Origin: Moraxella sp. K1664
GTDB lineage: Bacteria > Pseudomonadota > Gammaproteobacteria > Pseudomonadales > Moraxellaceae
Length of the DNA stretch: 64,000 bases
Assembly: GCF_039693965.1 (NCBI RefSeq)
Contig: NZ_CP155576.1
Coordinates: forward strand, 1,798,001 to 1,862,000
Reading direction: 5' to 3'
The position numbers were made by a program, and so were the translations under genes. Below, piece after piece: positions 1-9,546 of the stretch (positions within the stretch are counted from its first letter, which is position 1; each line of letters opens with the position of its first letter). Below the pieces are notes generated by a model that searched no databases, was not told where the DNA came from, and worked only from the letters and a program-made list of their open reading frames with translations.

Positions 1-2848
1 AACGGCGAGCATAGACTGACAACCCATAACAGCAGTCTTCGTAATTGACCCCAACCAAGGCATCGAGCAGGCGGTCGTTTTTGTGGTCGTATTGGGCTTG
101 GGTCATGACACGCCAGCGGTTGTTGATGGGAAAGACAGCGGATGCGGTATAAGCCGATAGGGCAAGCTGACCGGTGGCAGGGTTATCTTTACGTTCGATG
201 ATGCCAAAGTTATACAGTTGGTTGTCACTGGGTTGATAACGTAGCTGAGCGACGATGGCACTTAGGTCGTAGCTGGGGGTAAATGCCCCGCCAGCTTCTA
301 CCCAAAAGTTATCCGTCGGCTGAGCAGAAGCTCGCCATGCCAGCCCTGATGTACTACCTGTAAAGGTTTGACTGTCATCCACGCCCACACGAATGTCATC
401 CAAATAAATCTGCTCGGCAATGCCCCCGTCAAAGCGAGTCAGACCTGACCCATCCACATAGCGATAATGCAGGGCGGGGGTGATGGCGTGCAAGTCGCCA
501 ATGCGGTCATAGCCTAAGAGCCACGAATCAGACAGCAGGCGGTCGTAACTAACCTGCCCGATGGCGGTCTCGAAGTTGGGGATGTTGCTTTGGTCTTTGT
601 AGGGGGTGTAGGTGTATTTTAGGCGTGGCATGATGACTTGATGACCGCCCAAGCTGTCGTCATATAGCCCAAAGGGGGAGCCCGCCTTTTCAAAAAACAG
701 CCCCGTATCTAACCCAATCCTAGGGGCGAACACCGAATAAGTGCCTTCGTCTTCGGTGAGATTTTGTCCGATAAGGCTGTCTTCATCATAAGATGTATAC
801 AGATGTGTCAAGGCAAGCGATGGCGTGGCATAGCCCCATGAGCGAGTCATCGGATAGCTTGCTGAGAGCTGGTTGTACATGCGAACGCCTGATTTTTCCG
901 TATCGGAGTTGTCTTTGATGGATTTTTTAAAATAGGCAGAGTTGTGAATCCCTTCTACTTTTAGGCGGTTTAGCACGTCAAATTCATTGACAAGTTTTGG
1001 CAAGCGATAATGCACTGACAACTGGGGCAGGCGTGAGTAGGGCTTGTCTTTGTCTAAGATGGTCGTGCCGTCGTTATTTTTACCATGCAATGTCTGAAAG
1101 GTCTCAGCTCGCAAATCGGCACTGATATAGTCATTATAATAGCTTGCTCCGATGTTGCGTGGTAGGTTAAGTGGGTTGCCTTCGATGCCAAGCGTGTCAA
1201 AGTCATTAAGATAACTGCTGTCCGAGACGTAGCGATAATGAGCGTAGGCGGACAGATGGGGGTGGCGTTTGGACTGCCAATAGTGGTCATAAAACAGGCT
1301 TTTGCGGTCTTCGCCATTATATTTGCGGTCATCGGGCAAAAAAGAGCCACGCAATACGCCCGCCCCGACGTACTGTGTCAGATAGCGAAACTCGCCCGTG
1401 AGCATGGGATTTTTGTTACTAAACACCGTGGGCGTGATGGTGGCATCATAGTTGGGGGCAAGGTTTAGGTAATAGGGTGTGCTAATCTCAAAACTGTCCG
1501 AACCAAACCCTGCCGTCGGCAACAAAAAGCCACTGGCACGTCTGTCATCAATGGGAAAGTTAAAATATGGCAAATAAAAGACAGGCACGTTACCGATTCT
1601 TAGCGTGCTGTTTTTTGCCACGCCACGCCCTGTGTCATTATCGATGTCAATGCTACTGGCATCCAAATGCCATTTGCGTTCGGTTGGCGGGCAGGTGGAG
1701 AACATGACGTCCTGCATGTGGTATTGGTTGTCGCCGACTTTATTTAGGGTGTGGGCATGCCCGTGGGCGTTCATGGTGGTGCTGGCAAAAGCGACATCAT
1801 GAGCGGTGGCGGTTCTGCCATCATCGGCATAGTATAAGTTATCGGCAATCCCGATAATCCCTGCACCGCTTACCTTGCTACCGCCAGTGCTGGGCGGTCG
1901 GTCATCACTAAACAGCACTTGCCCTGTGGCACGCATTTGCCCTGTGCTGGGCTGATAGATGAGCTTGTCAGCGACGATTTGCTGACCGTTTTGTTCGATG
2001 ATGACATTGCCAGCAAGCTCGGCGTAGTCTTTATTGTCATAGTAGCCGTAGTCGGCTTGGGCGTAGAAAGTATCGTTATCATCACCATGTCCCCGATAGC
2101 CTAGACTTTGGCTTAGGCTCTCTCGCTTGGGCTGTACCCACACCCCTTCACAGCGTGCCACGTGTCCGCCTGTGCTTGGCTTGGCGTGATAATATTGGGC
2201 AAGTTTGGTAAGGCTTTGGCTTTTTTGTGTGTTGGCATGATGGTCTTGGCTGATGTTCTCACTGCTGATAAACGTGGTGTTTTGATTGCTCTTACCGTCT
2301 TGGCTGTCATGCACGCCATGAACATCTGATGTGACAAATGATGTGGGTTTTGAATTATTATTTGATTTGTTACTTTGTTTGTTGTTTGTCAATTTGTTAT
2401 CAAAATATGGGTTATTATCAAGATATGGGCTGTCATCAAGCGGTGGGTTGTCCCGTGTACTGTATTCAGGGCTGTATTGGGAACTGTGCGAAGTGACGGC
2501 GTGATGAGACAGATGAGCAGGCTTGGGCTGAATGATGGTGGGGGCAGAATGGGCAGTTTGGGTGTCATTGGTGTTGGCAACAAATCCCAAACCGTCATCA
2601 GTTGTATTGGTCTCTACCTTTGTCCCTGCGACTGCTTGAACGGTGGCAGGCGTGGGCGTATGGCTCATCATGCTGTTGGAGCTTGGGCGTGTGATGTCAT
2701 CAGATGTCACAAAACTTTGGGCGTGACTTAGGGTGGGCAATACGCCAAACAATGCCATGCCGACACAGATGGTCAATTCGTGTTTTTTGCCAAAAAAATC
2801 CTGCTTTTGTCTGTCCTGTTTGTTCTGCGTTGCCTGTCCACGTGTCAT
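1..2848 (-). CDS. lptD: LPS-assembly outer membrane protein LptD (3' end outside window)
   Basis: LptD is the outer-membrane beta-barrel that, with LptE, inserts lipopolysaccharide into the outer leaflet. The frame runs open from an ATG at 2848 (AGGTAA Shine-Dalgarno just upstream) to the window edge, 949 codons. A signal peptide ends near residue 43 (SHA/Q). The four disulfide cysteines of the family can be placed: Cys233 (CEGVWV), Cys386 (STCPP) and the adjacent pair Cys939-Cys940 close to the C-terminus (EDCCYG). The OstA-like periplasmic domain follows Cys233 and the barrel fills the rest. The odd part is residues 44-232, a low-complexity Ser/Asn/Thr/His-rich stretch between signal peptide and first cysteine, where the E. 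coli protein has only a few residues. The gene is divergent from amgK-murU, an arrangement also known in Pseudomonas. Only the last residues appear to be missing. Confidence 0.96.
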   Translation of the reverse strand, partial: MTRGQATQNKQDRQKQDFFGKKHELTICVGMALFGVLPTLSHAQSFVTSDDITRPSSNSMMSHTPTPATVQAVAGTKVETNTTDDGLGFVANTNDTQTAHSAPTIIQPKPAHLSHHAVTSHSSQYSPEYSTRDNPPLDDSPYLDNNPYFDNKLTNNKQSNKSNNNSKPTSFVTSDVHGVHDSQDGKSNQNTTFISSENISQDHHANTQKSQSLTKLAQYYHAKPSTGGHVARCEGVWVQPKRESLSQSLGYRGHGDDNDTFYAQADYGYYDNKDYAELAGNVIIEQNGQQIVADKLIYQPSTGQMRATGQVLFSDDRPPSTGGSKVSGAGIIGIADNLYYADDGRTATAHDVAFASTTMNAHGHAHTLNKVGDNQYHMQDVMFSTCPPTERKWHLDASSIDIDNDTGRGVAKNSTLRIGNVPVFYLPYFNFPIDDRRASGFLLPTAGFGSDSFEISTPYYLNLAPNYDATITPTVFSNKNPMLTGEFRYLTQYVGAGVLRGSFLPDDRKYNGEDRKSLFYDHYWQSKRHPHLSAYAHYRYVSDSSYLNDFDTLGIEGNPLNLPRNIGASYYNDYISADLRAETFQTLHGKNNDGTTILDKDKPYSRLPQLSVHYRLPKLVNEFDVLNRLKVEGIHNSAYFKKSIKDNSDTEKSGVRMYNQLSASYPMTRSWGYATPSLALTHLYTSYDEDSLIGQNLTEDEGTYSVFAPRIGLDTGLFFEKAGSPFGLYDDSLGGHQVIMPRLKYTYTPYKDQSNIPNFETAIGQVSYDRLLSDSWLLGYDRIGDLHAITPALHYRYVDGSGLTRFDGGIAEQIYLDDIRVGVDDSQTFTGSTSGLAWRASAQPTDNFWVEAGGAFTPSYDLSAIVAQLRYQPSDNQLYNFGIIERKDNPATGQLALSAYTASAVFPINNRWRVMTQAQYDHKNDRLLDALVGVNYEDCCYGLSVYARR

Positions 2849-2929
2849 GATGTTACCTGAATTGACTTAGGGTGATTTTTAAATGTGGTTAAAGTTGGTT
2901 ATTTTACCCTATTTTTGATTTAAAATTAA

Positions 2930-3197
2930 TAGGGCGTACCTACCCTTGATAACATTTTTAATGAAAATATAATGAAATTTAGTGATTTCAATCCATTTTT
3001 GCATGAAAAATGGCTATCCGACCACTTAATCGTGTGAATTTTTAAGATTTTAACTTGATTTTTAAAATTAAGTGGTCGGATTGTGGCTCGAAGTCAAAAT
3101 CCTTGTTGATATTGCAATATCAACTGCGGACTTTTCCTTGAAAAACGTGCGATTTTTCTCATTTTTCATTGCAAATACCAAAGGCAGGCACGCCCTA
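2930..3197. mobile_element. MITE-like repeat, family 1 copy A (carries a nested element)
   Basis: The ends are near-perfect inverted repeats (TAGGGCGTACC / GGCAGGCACGCCCTA). The interior holds the family landmarks: CCATTTTTGCATGAAAAATGG, TTCCTTGAAAAACGTGCGA and TTGCAAATA. It lies between lptD and amgK in the divergent promoter region. It is longer than the usual 205 bp because a 66-bp inverted-repeat element (3016-3081) sits inside it. There is no coding capacity beyond a chance frame, so any movement would need a transposase from elsewhere. Confidence 0.85.
3016..3081. mobile_element. Nested 66-bp inverted-repeat element inside copy A
   Basis: Perfect 14-bp terminal inverted repeats (ATCCGACCACTTAA ... 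TTAAGTGGTCGGAT) enclose an AT-rich centre. Uninterrupted copies of the host repeat read ...GGCTAAATCTTGTGGCTCG... at this place (24.2 kb; nearly the same at 42.2 kb). Here the element stands between GGCT and TGTGGCTCG. A longer version of the same element occupies the same position in copy D. Confidence 0.8.
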
Positions 3198-3360
3198 GTT
3201 TTTATCATTTCTTATAAAAATGTGCCAGTAAAAAATAATGCACCGAAAATGACTGGTGTAACGCCCAAAAATCCGCTAAACTATGGCACCTACTTAACCA
3301 TTTAACCAAATCGTTTAACTAAGTCATTTAAATTAACGATTTTAACCATAAGGGCATACC

Positions 3361-4386
3361 ATGACTCGCCATGATGAGATGATGAATTTTTTAAACAATC
3401 ACCTAACCGCTGGTTTTACGGTAGAGAGCTTGGCAGGGGATGCCAGTTTTCGCCGTTATCATCGCATTCATTTTAAGGTGGCAAGCGAACACGATAAAGA
3501 CGAGATGACCTATCTTTTGATGGACGCTCCGCCTGACAAAGAGAGCGTGACCGAATTTGTGTTGGTGGCAGGTATCATGAGTGAAGCGGTGAATGTGCCT
3601 GACATCATCACCCAAGATATCCCCAAGGGTTTTTTATTATTACAAGACTTTGGCACGACCGAATTTGCCCATTTAATCAAAGATGATAAAGCAAATATGG
3701 CTCGCTATTATCAAAAAGCCTATGAGACATTAATTAAATTGCAGGGTTTGGATATTAATGTTGATTTGCCAGCATATAGCGATGAGAAATTAAATGATGA
3801 GATGGATTTATTTAGTCAGTGGTTCTTGCCGTATATTAATGTGGTATTTACAGCCGATGATGAGTTATTATGGGAGCGACTAAAAAAACAAGTCATCACT
3901 GATGTCCAAAGTCAGTCCAAAGTCATCGTTCATCGTGATTATCACAGTCGCAATCTCATGCAAGATAAAGCGTCCGATGAGCTGGGCGTGATTGATTTTC
4001 AAGATGCGGTGATTGGGGCGGATACTTATGATTTAGTGAGTCTGGTGCGAGATGCGTACATTGATGTGGATGAGACGTGGGTGAATGAGCAGATTGGGGT
4101 CTTTTATGAATTAAAAAATCCCAACATGACTTTGCATGACTTTACCAAAAATGTCAATATCATGGGCGTACAGCGACATCTAAAAGTATTGGGGATTTTT
4201 ATTCGCTTGTATCAGCGAGATGGTAAAGAGCGTTATTTGCAAAACATCCCCAAAGTGATGAATGATTTGTGCCATGAGCTTAACTGGCTAAGTGAACAGG
4301 GCGATGATGATGTTTATACCGCTTTTAATGAATTCATTCAGCAAAAAATCCTACCTGCTTATAATCAGGTCTTTGTATTAGAATAA
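3361..4386 (+). CDS. amgK: N-acetylmuramate/N-acetylglucosamine kinase AmgK
   Basis: A cytoplasmic aminoglycoside-phosphotransferase-fold sugar kinase that phosphorylates the anomeric position of MurNAc (and GlcNAc) in the recycling route that bypasses de novo UDP-MurNAc synthesis. The catalytic loop is visible as HRDYHSRN from His191, followed by the metal-binding IDFQDA at about 211-216. Its 341 residues are usual for the family. The start has an AAGGGC Shine-Dalgarno about 8 nt upstream. murU, which acts on its product, follows on the same strand 266 bp later, and lptD is divergent, as in Pseudomonas. The gap to murU contains a small repeat element, so co-transcription is possible but not shown. 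Confidence 0.93.
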   Translation: MTRHDEMMNFLNNHLTAGFTVESLAGDASFRRYHRIHFKVASEHDKDEMTYLLMDAPPDKESVTEFVLVAGIMSEAVNVPDIITQDIPKGFLLLQDFGTTEFAHLIKDDKANMARYYQKAYETLIKLQGLDINVDLPAYSDEKLNDEMDLFSQWFLPYINVVFTADDELLWERLKKQVITDVQSQSKVIVHRDYHSRNLMQDKASDELGVIDFQDAVIGADTYDLVSLVRDAYIDVDETWVNEQIGVFYELKNPNMTLHDFTKNVNIMGVQRHLKVLGIFIRLYQRDGKERYLQNIPKVMNDLCHELNWLSEQGDDDVYTAFNEFIQQKILPAYNQVFVLE

Positions 4387-4518
4387 ATAAATGAAAGTAG
4401 GATGATGATATGATAAATTGTCCTATTTTCATTTTGATATTTTTAATTTTAAATTAATATACTTAATTTTATTTGAGTTAATTAATTTAAAAGTCTCAAT
4501 TATTGTATAAAAACTTCA

Positions 4519-4626
4519 TTCTCAACTTAAAATGGTAATTTGTTGATTATTCAATAACCATTTTTGGGTGTAGGGGCGAATTGCAATTCGCCCTTGATAA
4601 AGCAATCGCTTACATAAAGTTGAGAA
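4519..4626. mobile_element. MITE-like repeat, family 2 copy 1
   Basis: A 108-bp element with imperfect terminal inverted repeats (TTCTCAACTT ... AAGTTGAGAA). It contains the perfect palindrome GGGCGAATTGCAATTCGCCC at 4574-4593. The reverse complement of 22325-22431 aligns along its whole length, including the ends and the central palindrome region. It ends 26 bp before the murU start, so it contributes the murU leader. Confidence 0.75.
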
Positions 4627-4652
4627 TAGGGTATATTTATAAAAGGCAAACC

Positions 4653-5369
4653 ATGATAACCCAAGCCATGATTTTATCGGCAGGCAAAGGCACCAGAATG
4701 CGTCCTTTGACCCTGACCACGCCCAAGCCCCTTGTGATGGTGGCACAAAAGCCCTTGATAGTGTGGCACATCGAACGCCTAAAACAGGCAGGCATTACCG
4801 ATATTACTCTAAATGTCGGTTATTTGGGTGGTGTGATTATTGACTTTTTTCAAGATCGTGATTTTGGTGTGAATATTCACATATCCGATGAGAGTGTCCT
4901 GCCCGAGCCTTTGGAGACGGCAGGGGGCATTCGCTATGCACTGGCTCATGGAAAGCTAAGAGATGAGCCATTTTTGCTCATTAATGGCGATGTGTGGAGT
5001 GAGTTTGCGTTTGATGGGCTGGCTCATCACAGCCTTGGCAATCATCTGGCTCATCTGATGCTGACCGCCAATCCCGAGCATAACCCCACGGGCGATTTTG
5101 CTTTGACACAGATGTCGGTAGGGGGGTCGGGCAGGGTCGGACTAAAGAGCGATGATGGTAATAACCACACCTTTGCTGGCATTAGCGTGATGTCGCCACA
5201 GATGGTGGCGGGCGTGGGTATGGGCGAGATAGCACCACTGGCACCGCTATTGCGTTCGGCGATGGTAGGCGGGCGTGTCAGTGGCGAGATACTGAGTGAC
5301 AAATGGGTCGATGTCGGCACGATGGAGCGACTGCATGAAGTGGAGCAGTATGTTCGGGGCGTTTGGTAA
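4653..5369 (+). CDS. murU: N-acetylmuramate-1-phosphate uridylyltransferase MurU
   Basis: A nucleotidyltransferase of the sugar-phosphate family that makes UDP-MurNAc from MurNAc-1-P and UTP in peptidoglycan recycling. The N-terminal signature LSAGKGTRMRPLT (from about residue 8) and the following TPKPLV are the nucleotide-binding motif; LLINGDVW is the metal/substrate region. The length of 238 aa is typical. I chose the ATG at 4653 because it has an AAAAGG Shine-Dalgarno and gives the family N-terminus; the frame extends upstream to 4581, but that part is repeat DNA. It works directly after AmgK. Confidence 0.93.
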   Translation: MITQAMILSAGKGTRMRPLTLTTPKPLVMVAQKPLIVWHIERLKQAGITDITLNVGYLGGVIIDFFQDRDFGVNIHISDESVLPEPLETAGGIRYALAHGKLRDEPFLLINGDVWSEFAFDGLAHHSLGNHLAHLMLTANPEHNPTGDFALTQMSVGGSGRVGLKSDDGNNHTFAGISVMSPQMVAGVGMGEIAPLAPLLRSAMVGGRVSGEILSDKWVDVGTMERLHEVEQYVRGVW

Positions 5370-5464
5370 GAACGGGTGGGAGAATTTTATAAAATAGTTT
5401 TAAAAAATAATTTTATAAATTTCAATGGTTTATAAATTTTATTTAAAATTTCTCAAAAAACCAT

Positions 5465-5492
5465 TTGACACCCACCAAAAAATCTATATAAT
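5465..5492 (+). promoter_or_regulatory. Sigma-70 promoter of the tRNA operon
   Basis: TTGACA at 5465-5470 and TATAAT at 5487-5492, both perfect consensus, 16 bp apart. They lie about 80 bp upstream of the tRNA-Val gene. Confidence 0.85.
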
Positions 5493-5571
5493 ACGCACCA
5501 CAACGAACGACATACATAACAAATAAACATGGTTTAAATTATTTGTTTAAAGAGTTAAGTAAGTTAAGTTC

Positions 5572-5647
5572 GGGCGGTTAGCTCAGTTGGTAGAGCGTCT
5601 GCCTTACAAGCAGAGGGTCAGCGGTTCGAATCCGTTACCGCCCACCA
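5572..5647 (+). tRNA. tRNA-Val (UAC)
   Basis: A complete 76-nt cloverleaf. The acceptor stem GGGCGGT pairs with ACCGCCC and CCA is encoded. The anticodon loop is CTTACAA (anticodon TAC, valine), and GGTTCGAAT is present in the T arm. It is the first gene of a two-tRNA transcript. Confidence 0.97.
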
Positions 5648-5686
5648 TTTTAAATCTTTTATGGTTAAAAAAGATTAGTGACCTTA

Positions 5687-5763
5687 GCAGCGGTAGTTCA
5701 GTTGGTTAGAATACCGGCCTGTCACGCCGGGGGTCGCGGGTTCGAGTCCCGTCCGCTGCGCCA
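5687..5763 (+). tRNA. tRNA-Asp (GUC)
   Basis: A complete 77-nt cloverleaf. The acceptor stem GCAGCGG pairs with CCGCTGC, the discriminator is G and CCA is encoded. The anticodon stem CCGGC/GCCGG encloses the loop CTGTCAC (anticodon GTC, aspartate). It follows tRNA-Val by 39 nt. Confidence 0.97.
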
Positions 5764-5786
5764 TTTTTAACTGGTTTTTCCAGTTT

Positions 5787-5823
5787 AATCCCCTAAGTCT
5801 CCCCTGACTTGGGGATTTTTTTT
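5787..5823 (+). terminator. Intrinsic terminator of the tRNA operon
   Basis: AATCCCC-t-AAGTC pairs with GACTT-g-GGGATT and is followed by a T run. Confidence 0.85.
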
Positions 5824-5840
5824 GCCTTTATTTCATACAC

Positions 5841-5924
5841 TAGGGCGTGCCTGCTTTTTGTATTTGCCATAAAAATGAGAAAAATTGCTCGTTTTCAAGG
5901 AGATATCAAAGGCGGCGTACCCTA
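5841..5924. mobile_element. MITE-like repeat, family 1 copy B (deleted form)
   Basis: An 84-bp derivative with the family ends (TAGGGCGTGCCTGC ... GGCGGCGTACCCTA). It keeps only the TTTGCCAT / TGAGAAAAAT terminal portion and lacks the central CCATTTTTGCATG hairpin. It lies between the tRNA terminator and the convergent LysR gene. Confidence 0.7.
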
Positions 5925-5968
5925 ATTTCTAAAATTCTAAAAATAATACAACAGCTTCAATGGTTGTT

Positions 5969-6937
5969 TTATTGACGCAGTTTGGCGTCTTCTTCCGCCA
6001 TAATCTGCCGTGCCACATGAATGATAAGCTGTCTTAGCCATTTATGAGCAGGGTGGTGTTGTAGTAGGGGTGACCACGCCATTTTAAGCTCAAATTCTGG
6101 AATGAAAAATGGCGGTTCTTTGACCACGATTTGTGGATTATTTTGGGCTTGTAGGTTTGCCACACGAGTGGGTAGCGTGGCAATCAAATCTTTGTTGGCG
6201 GTGAGCATGGCAGGCATTTGATAATGACGGGTAAACACGCTGATTTGGCGTTTTTGTCCCAGTCGCTGTAAGGCTTGGTCGATGGAACCTAGACCGCCTG
6301 ATTTTTCAGGATTGACCCCAAAACCCACGCCCATGCCCGTTTTGGATACCCAGACGTGCTGAGCTTTTAGGTAATTTTTTAGGTTAAAACGGTGCAAATG
6401 GGGCGACTCTGCCGACAGCAGACAACTAAACGTATCACGCCATACCAGCACCTGATGAAAACTCTGCGGTATCTCATTAAAACGATTAATCGCCAAATCC
6501 ACTCGCCCCTGCTCCATGTCTCGATACGACACATCGGATGGGGTCAAAAAGTCCAAAATCACGTTCGGGGCTTCGCTTCTAAGGGCTTTGACAAGGCGTG
6601 GCACAAGCGTGGCTTCGGCATAGTCCGATGTCATAATCCGAAACACCCGAGACGTGCTATACGGACGAAACTCGGTGCGTGGCTCCAACAGCGTCCCCAC
6701 GTCCGAGAGTATCTCACGAATGCGTGGCTGTAACTCGCTCGCTCGCTCGGTGGGGGTCATGCCTTCGGACGACCGCACGAGCAAGGGGTCATTAAACAGT
6801 GAACGCAACCTGCGTAAAATATTACTCATCGCAGGCTGAGTAATGCCAAGCTGTTCGGCGGCACGGGTAACGTTTTTTTCACGCAGTAATACGTCTAGAT
6901 AAACAATCAGGTTTAAATCAACTTTTTGTAAATTCAT
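5969..6937 (-). CDS. LysR-type transcriptional regulator
   Basis: A 322-aa DNA-binding regulator. The winged helix-turn-helix is at the N-terminus (residues about 5-64, with VTRAAEQLGITQPAMSNILRR), followed by the periplasmic-binding-protein-like effector domain. The ligand and targets cannot be read from sequence. The start has an AAGGGC Shine-Dalgarno. It is the last of three minus-strand genes (L,D-transpeptidase, lipoprotein, regulator) separated by 42 and 24 bp, so they may be co-transcribed. That differs from the usual LysR layout, where the target is divergent. Confidence 0.9.
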   Translation of the reverse strand: MNLQKVDLNLIVYLDVLLREKNVTRAAEQLGITQPAMSNILRRLRSLFNDPLLVRSSEGMTPTERASELQPRIREILSDVGTLLEPRTEFRPYSTSRVFRIMTSDYAEATLVPRLVKALRSEAPNVILDFLTPSDVSYRDMEQGRVDLAINRFNEIPQSFHQVLVWRDTFSCLLSAESPHLHRFNLKNYLKAQHVWVSKTGMGVGFGVNPEKSGGLGSIDQALQRLGQKRQISVFTRHYQMPAMLTANKDLIATLPTRVANLQAQNNPQIVVKEPPFFIPEFELKMAWSPLLQHHPAHKWLRQLIIHVARQIMAEEDAKLRQ

Positions 6938-6961
6938 AATTGCCCTTTTTATGTTTTAAAT

Positions 6962-7279
6962 TTAATGTAATTGCATGGTTTGGTTTTTGGTGATTTGTAA
7001 AACACCGTCAATCGCTTGATAAGATTGTATTTGTTTGTCCAAATCAGTTGCCGTGATTTTTACCGCCACGGCATTCATATTTTGATATAAATAAATAATT
7101 TCATCGTGATGATGATTGATGTGTGTTAATAAATTGTCTTTTTTATCTTTGTCAAAATAAATAATAAAAACATCCGACTGGACGGTTTGTGTGATTTGCT
7201 CTATTTTATTATTGGATTGATAAGGGGTATTTACGCAAGCAGTTAATGTGATAATAGGAATTAGTAATAAATATCTCAT
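6962..7279 (-). CDS. Small predicted lipoprotein, function unknown
   Basis: A 105-aa protein with a lipoprotein signal peptide: a hydrophobic stretch after MRYLLL, then the lipobox LTAC with Cys15. The mature part is short, Lys/Asp/Gln rich, and has no motif I recognise. The Shine-Dalgarno AAAGGC lies about 7 nt before the ATG. It sits between an L,D-transpeptidase and a LysR regulator on the same strand. A periplasmic or outer-membrane location is likely from the lipobox; the role is unknown. Confidence 0.65.
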   Translation of the reverse strand: MRYLLLIPIITLTACVNTPYQSNNKIEQITQTVQSDVFIIYFDKDKKDNLLTHINHHHDEIIYLYQNMNAVAVKITATDLDKQIQSYQAIDGVLQITKNQTMQLH

Positions 7280-7321
7280 AAATTGCCTTTTTAAAAGATG
7301 AAAATATTTTTGACAAATAGG

Positions 7322-7813
7322 CTAAATGATTAAAACTTGTGTCCCCACATCAACCATATCATACAGCCACACCACATCATCATTTGTCATACGGATACAG
7401 CCATGCGACATCGGCACGCCCATAGGCTCGGTATCGGGTGTGCCATGAATATAGATATATCGGGCGTGGGTGTCGCACACCGTACCGTCTGCGGTTTTGC
7501 CCAAATTATAGCCTTTCTCCACACCTTTTAGCCACAAAATCCGACTTAAAATCCAGTCCCTATCAGGGTTGGTTTGCCCCAACTCATCATCATATATCTC
7601 GCCTGTAAACACCCGTCCGACAAAGACGGCATTTTTGGGGTATTCGCCCCCGATTTTGTTGTTAATGATATGTTTGCCAAGTGGCGTACAACCTGTATTT
7701 TCAAATTGCCCTGTGCCATTTTTGGCGGTGGAGACAGGCAGAGTTTTGATGAGCTTATCATCATCAAATACGGTCAGGGTTTGGGCGGTGGTGTCTATTT
7801 TTAGGGTTATCAT
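7322..7813 (-). CDS. L,D-transpeptidase (YkuD family)
   Basis: A 163-aa protein consisting of little more than a YkuD catalytic domain. The family motif is complete: HGTP at 123-126 and SHGCIRM with catalytic Cys139. Such enzymes form 3-3 peptide crosslinks or attach or release proteins on peptidoglycan. There is no visible signal peptide, so it could stay in the cytoplasm like some cell-wall-recycling relatives. The start codon has no strong Shine-Dalgarno. The likely downstream partner on the same strand is the small lipoprotein 42 bp away. Confidence 0.85.
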   Translation of the reverse strand: MITLKIDTTAQTLTVFDDDKLIKTLPVSTAKNGTGQFENTGCTPLGKHIINNKIGGEYPKNAVFVGRVFTGEIYDDELGQTNPDRDWILSRILWLKGVEKGYNLGKTADGTVCDTHARYIYIHGTPDTEPMGVPMSHGCIRMTNDDVVWLYDMVDVGTQVLII

Positions 7814-7974
7814 GGTTTTAGGGTAATCATGGCTTTATGATGACTGGGTTATCAATTTTAAAAATGATGACTATTTTAAAATTTATTAGTTTAGCAAATT
7901 TTTAAAAATTTTTCGCCTATTTTTGTGAAAATTTGCCAAATTTTTAAAATTTTTACCCTAAGATTTGCCAAAAG

Positions 7975-7983
7975 TGTTATAAT
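7975..7983 (+). promoter_or_regulatory. Extended -10 promoter of argG
   Basis: TGT-TATAAT in an AT-rich region 44 bp upstream of the argG start. No good -35 is visible at the right spacing. The same TGn extended -10 form recurs upstream of gmk, rpoZ and nuoA. Confidence 0.55.
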
Positions 7984-7990
7984 TTTTTAA

Positions 7991-9361
<1,371 letters not shown>

Positions 9362-9373
9362 GTCATATCAACC

Positions 9374-9406
9374 AAAAGAGCGAGCCTAAGTGTTTCGCTC
9401 TTTTTT
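9374..9406 (+). terminator. Intrinsic terminator after argG
   Basis: AAAAGAGCGA pairs with TCGCTCTTTT, followed by more T residues. Confidence 0.85.
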
Positions 9407-9460
9407 ATTGAAAAAATTTTTAAAAATAGTCATGGATTGATAAAATTTTTTACAAAAATT

Positions 9461-9469
9461 TGTTATACT
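9461..9469 (+). promoter_or_regulatory. Possible extended -10 of the WS/DGAT gene
   Basis: TGT-TATACT lies about 78 bp upstream of the GTG start, with no convincing -35. Confidence 0.4.
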
Positions 9470-9546
9470 AATTACCTTTTTTGATGTCATTAACCTGTCA
9501 TTTTTATCCACTTTTAAAAACATATTTTATCAATTAAGGACAACAC

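Noticed and set aside
3072-3305. 77-codon plus-strand frame upstream of amgK
   Set aside because: It runs through repeat copy A and the leader; the same peptide appears in other repeat copies, so it is a repeat frame, not a gene.
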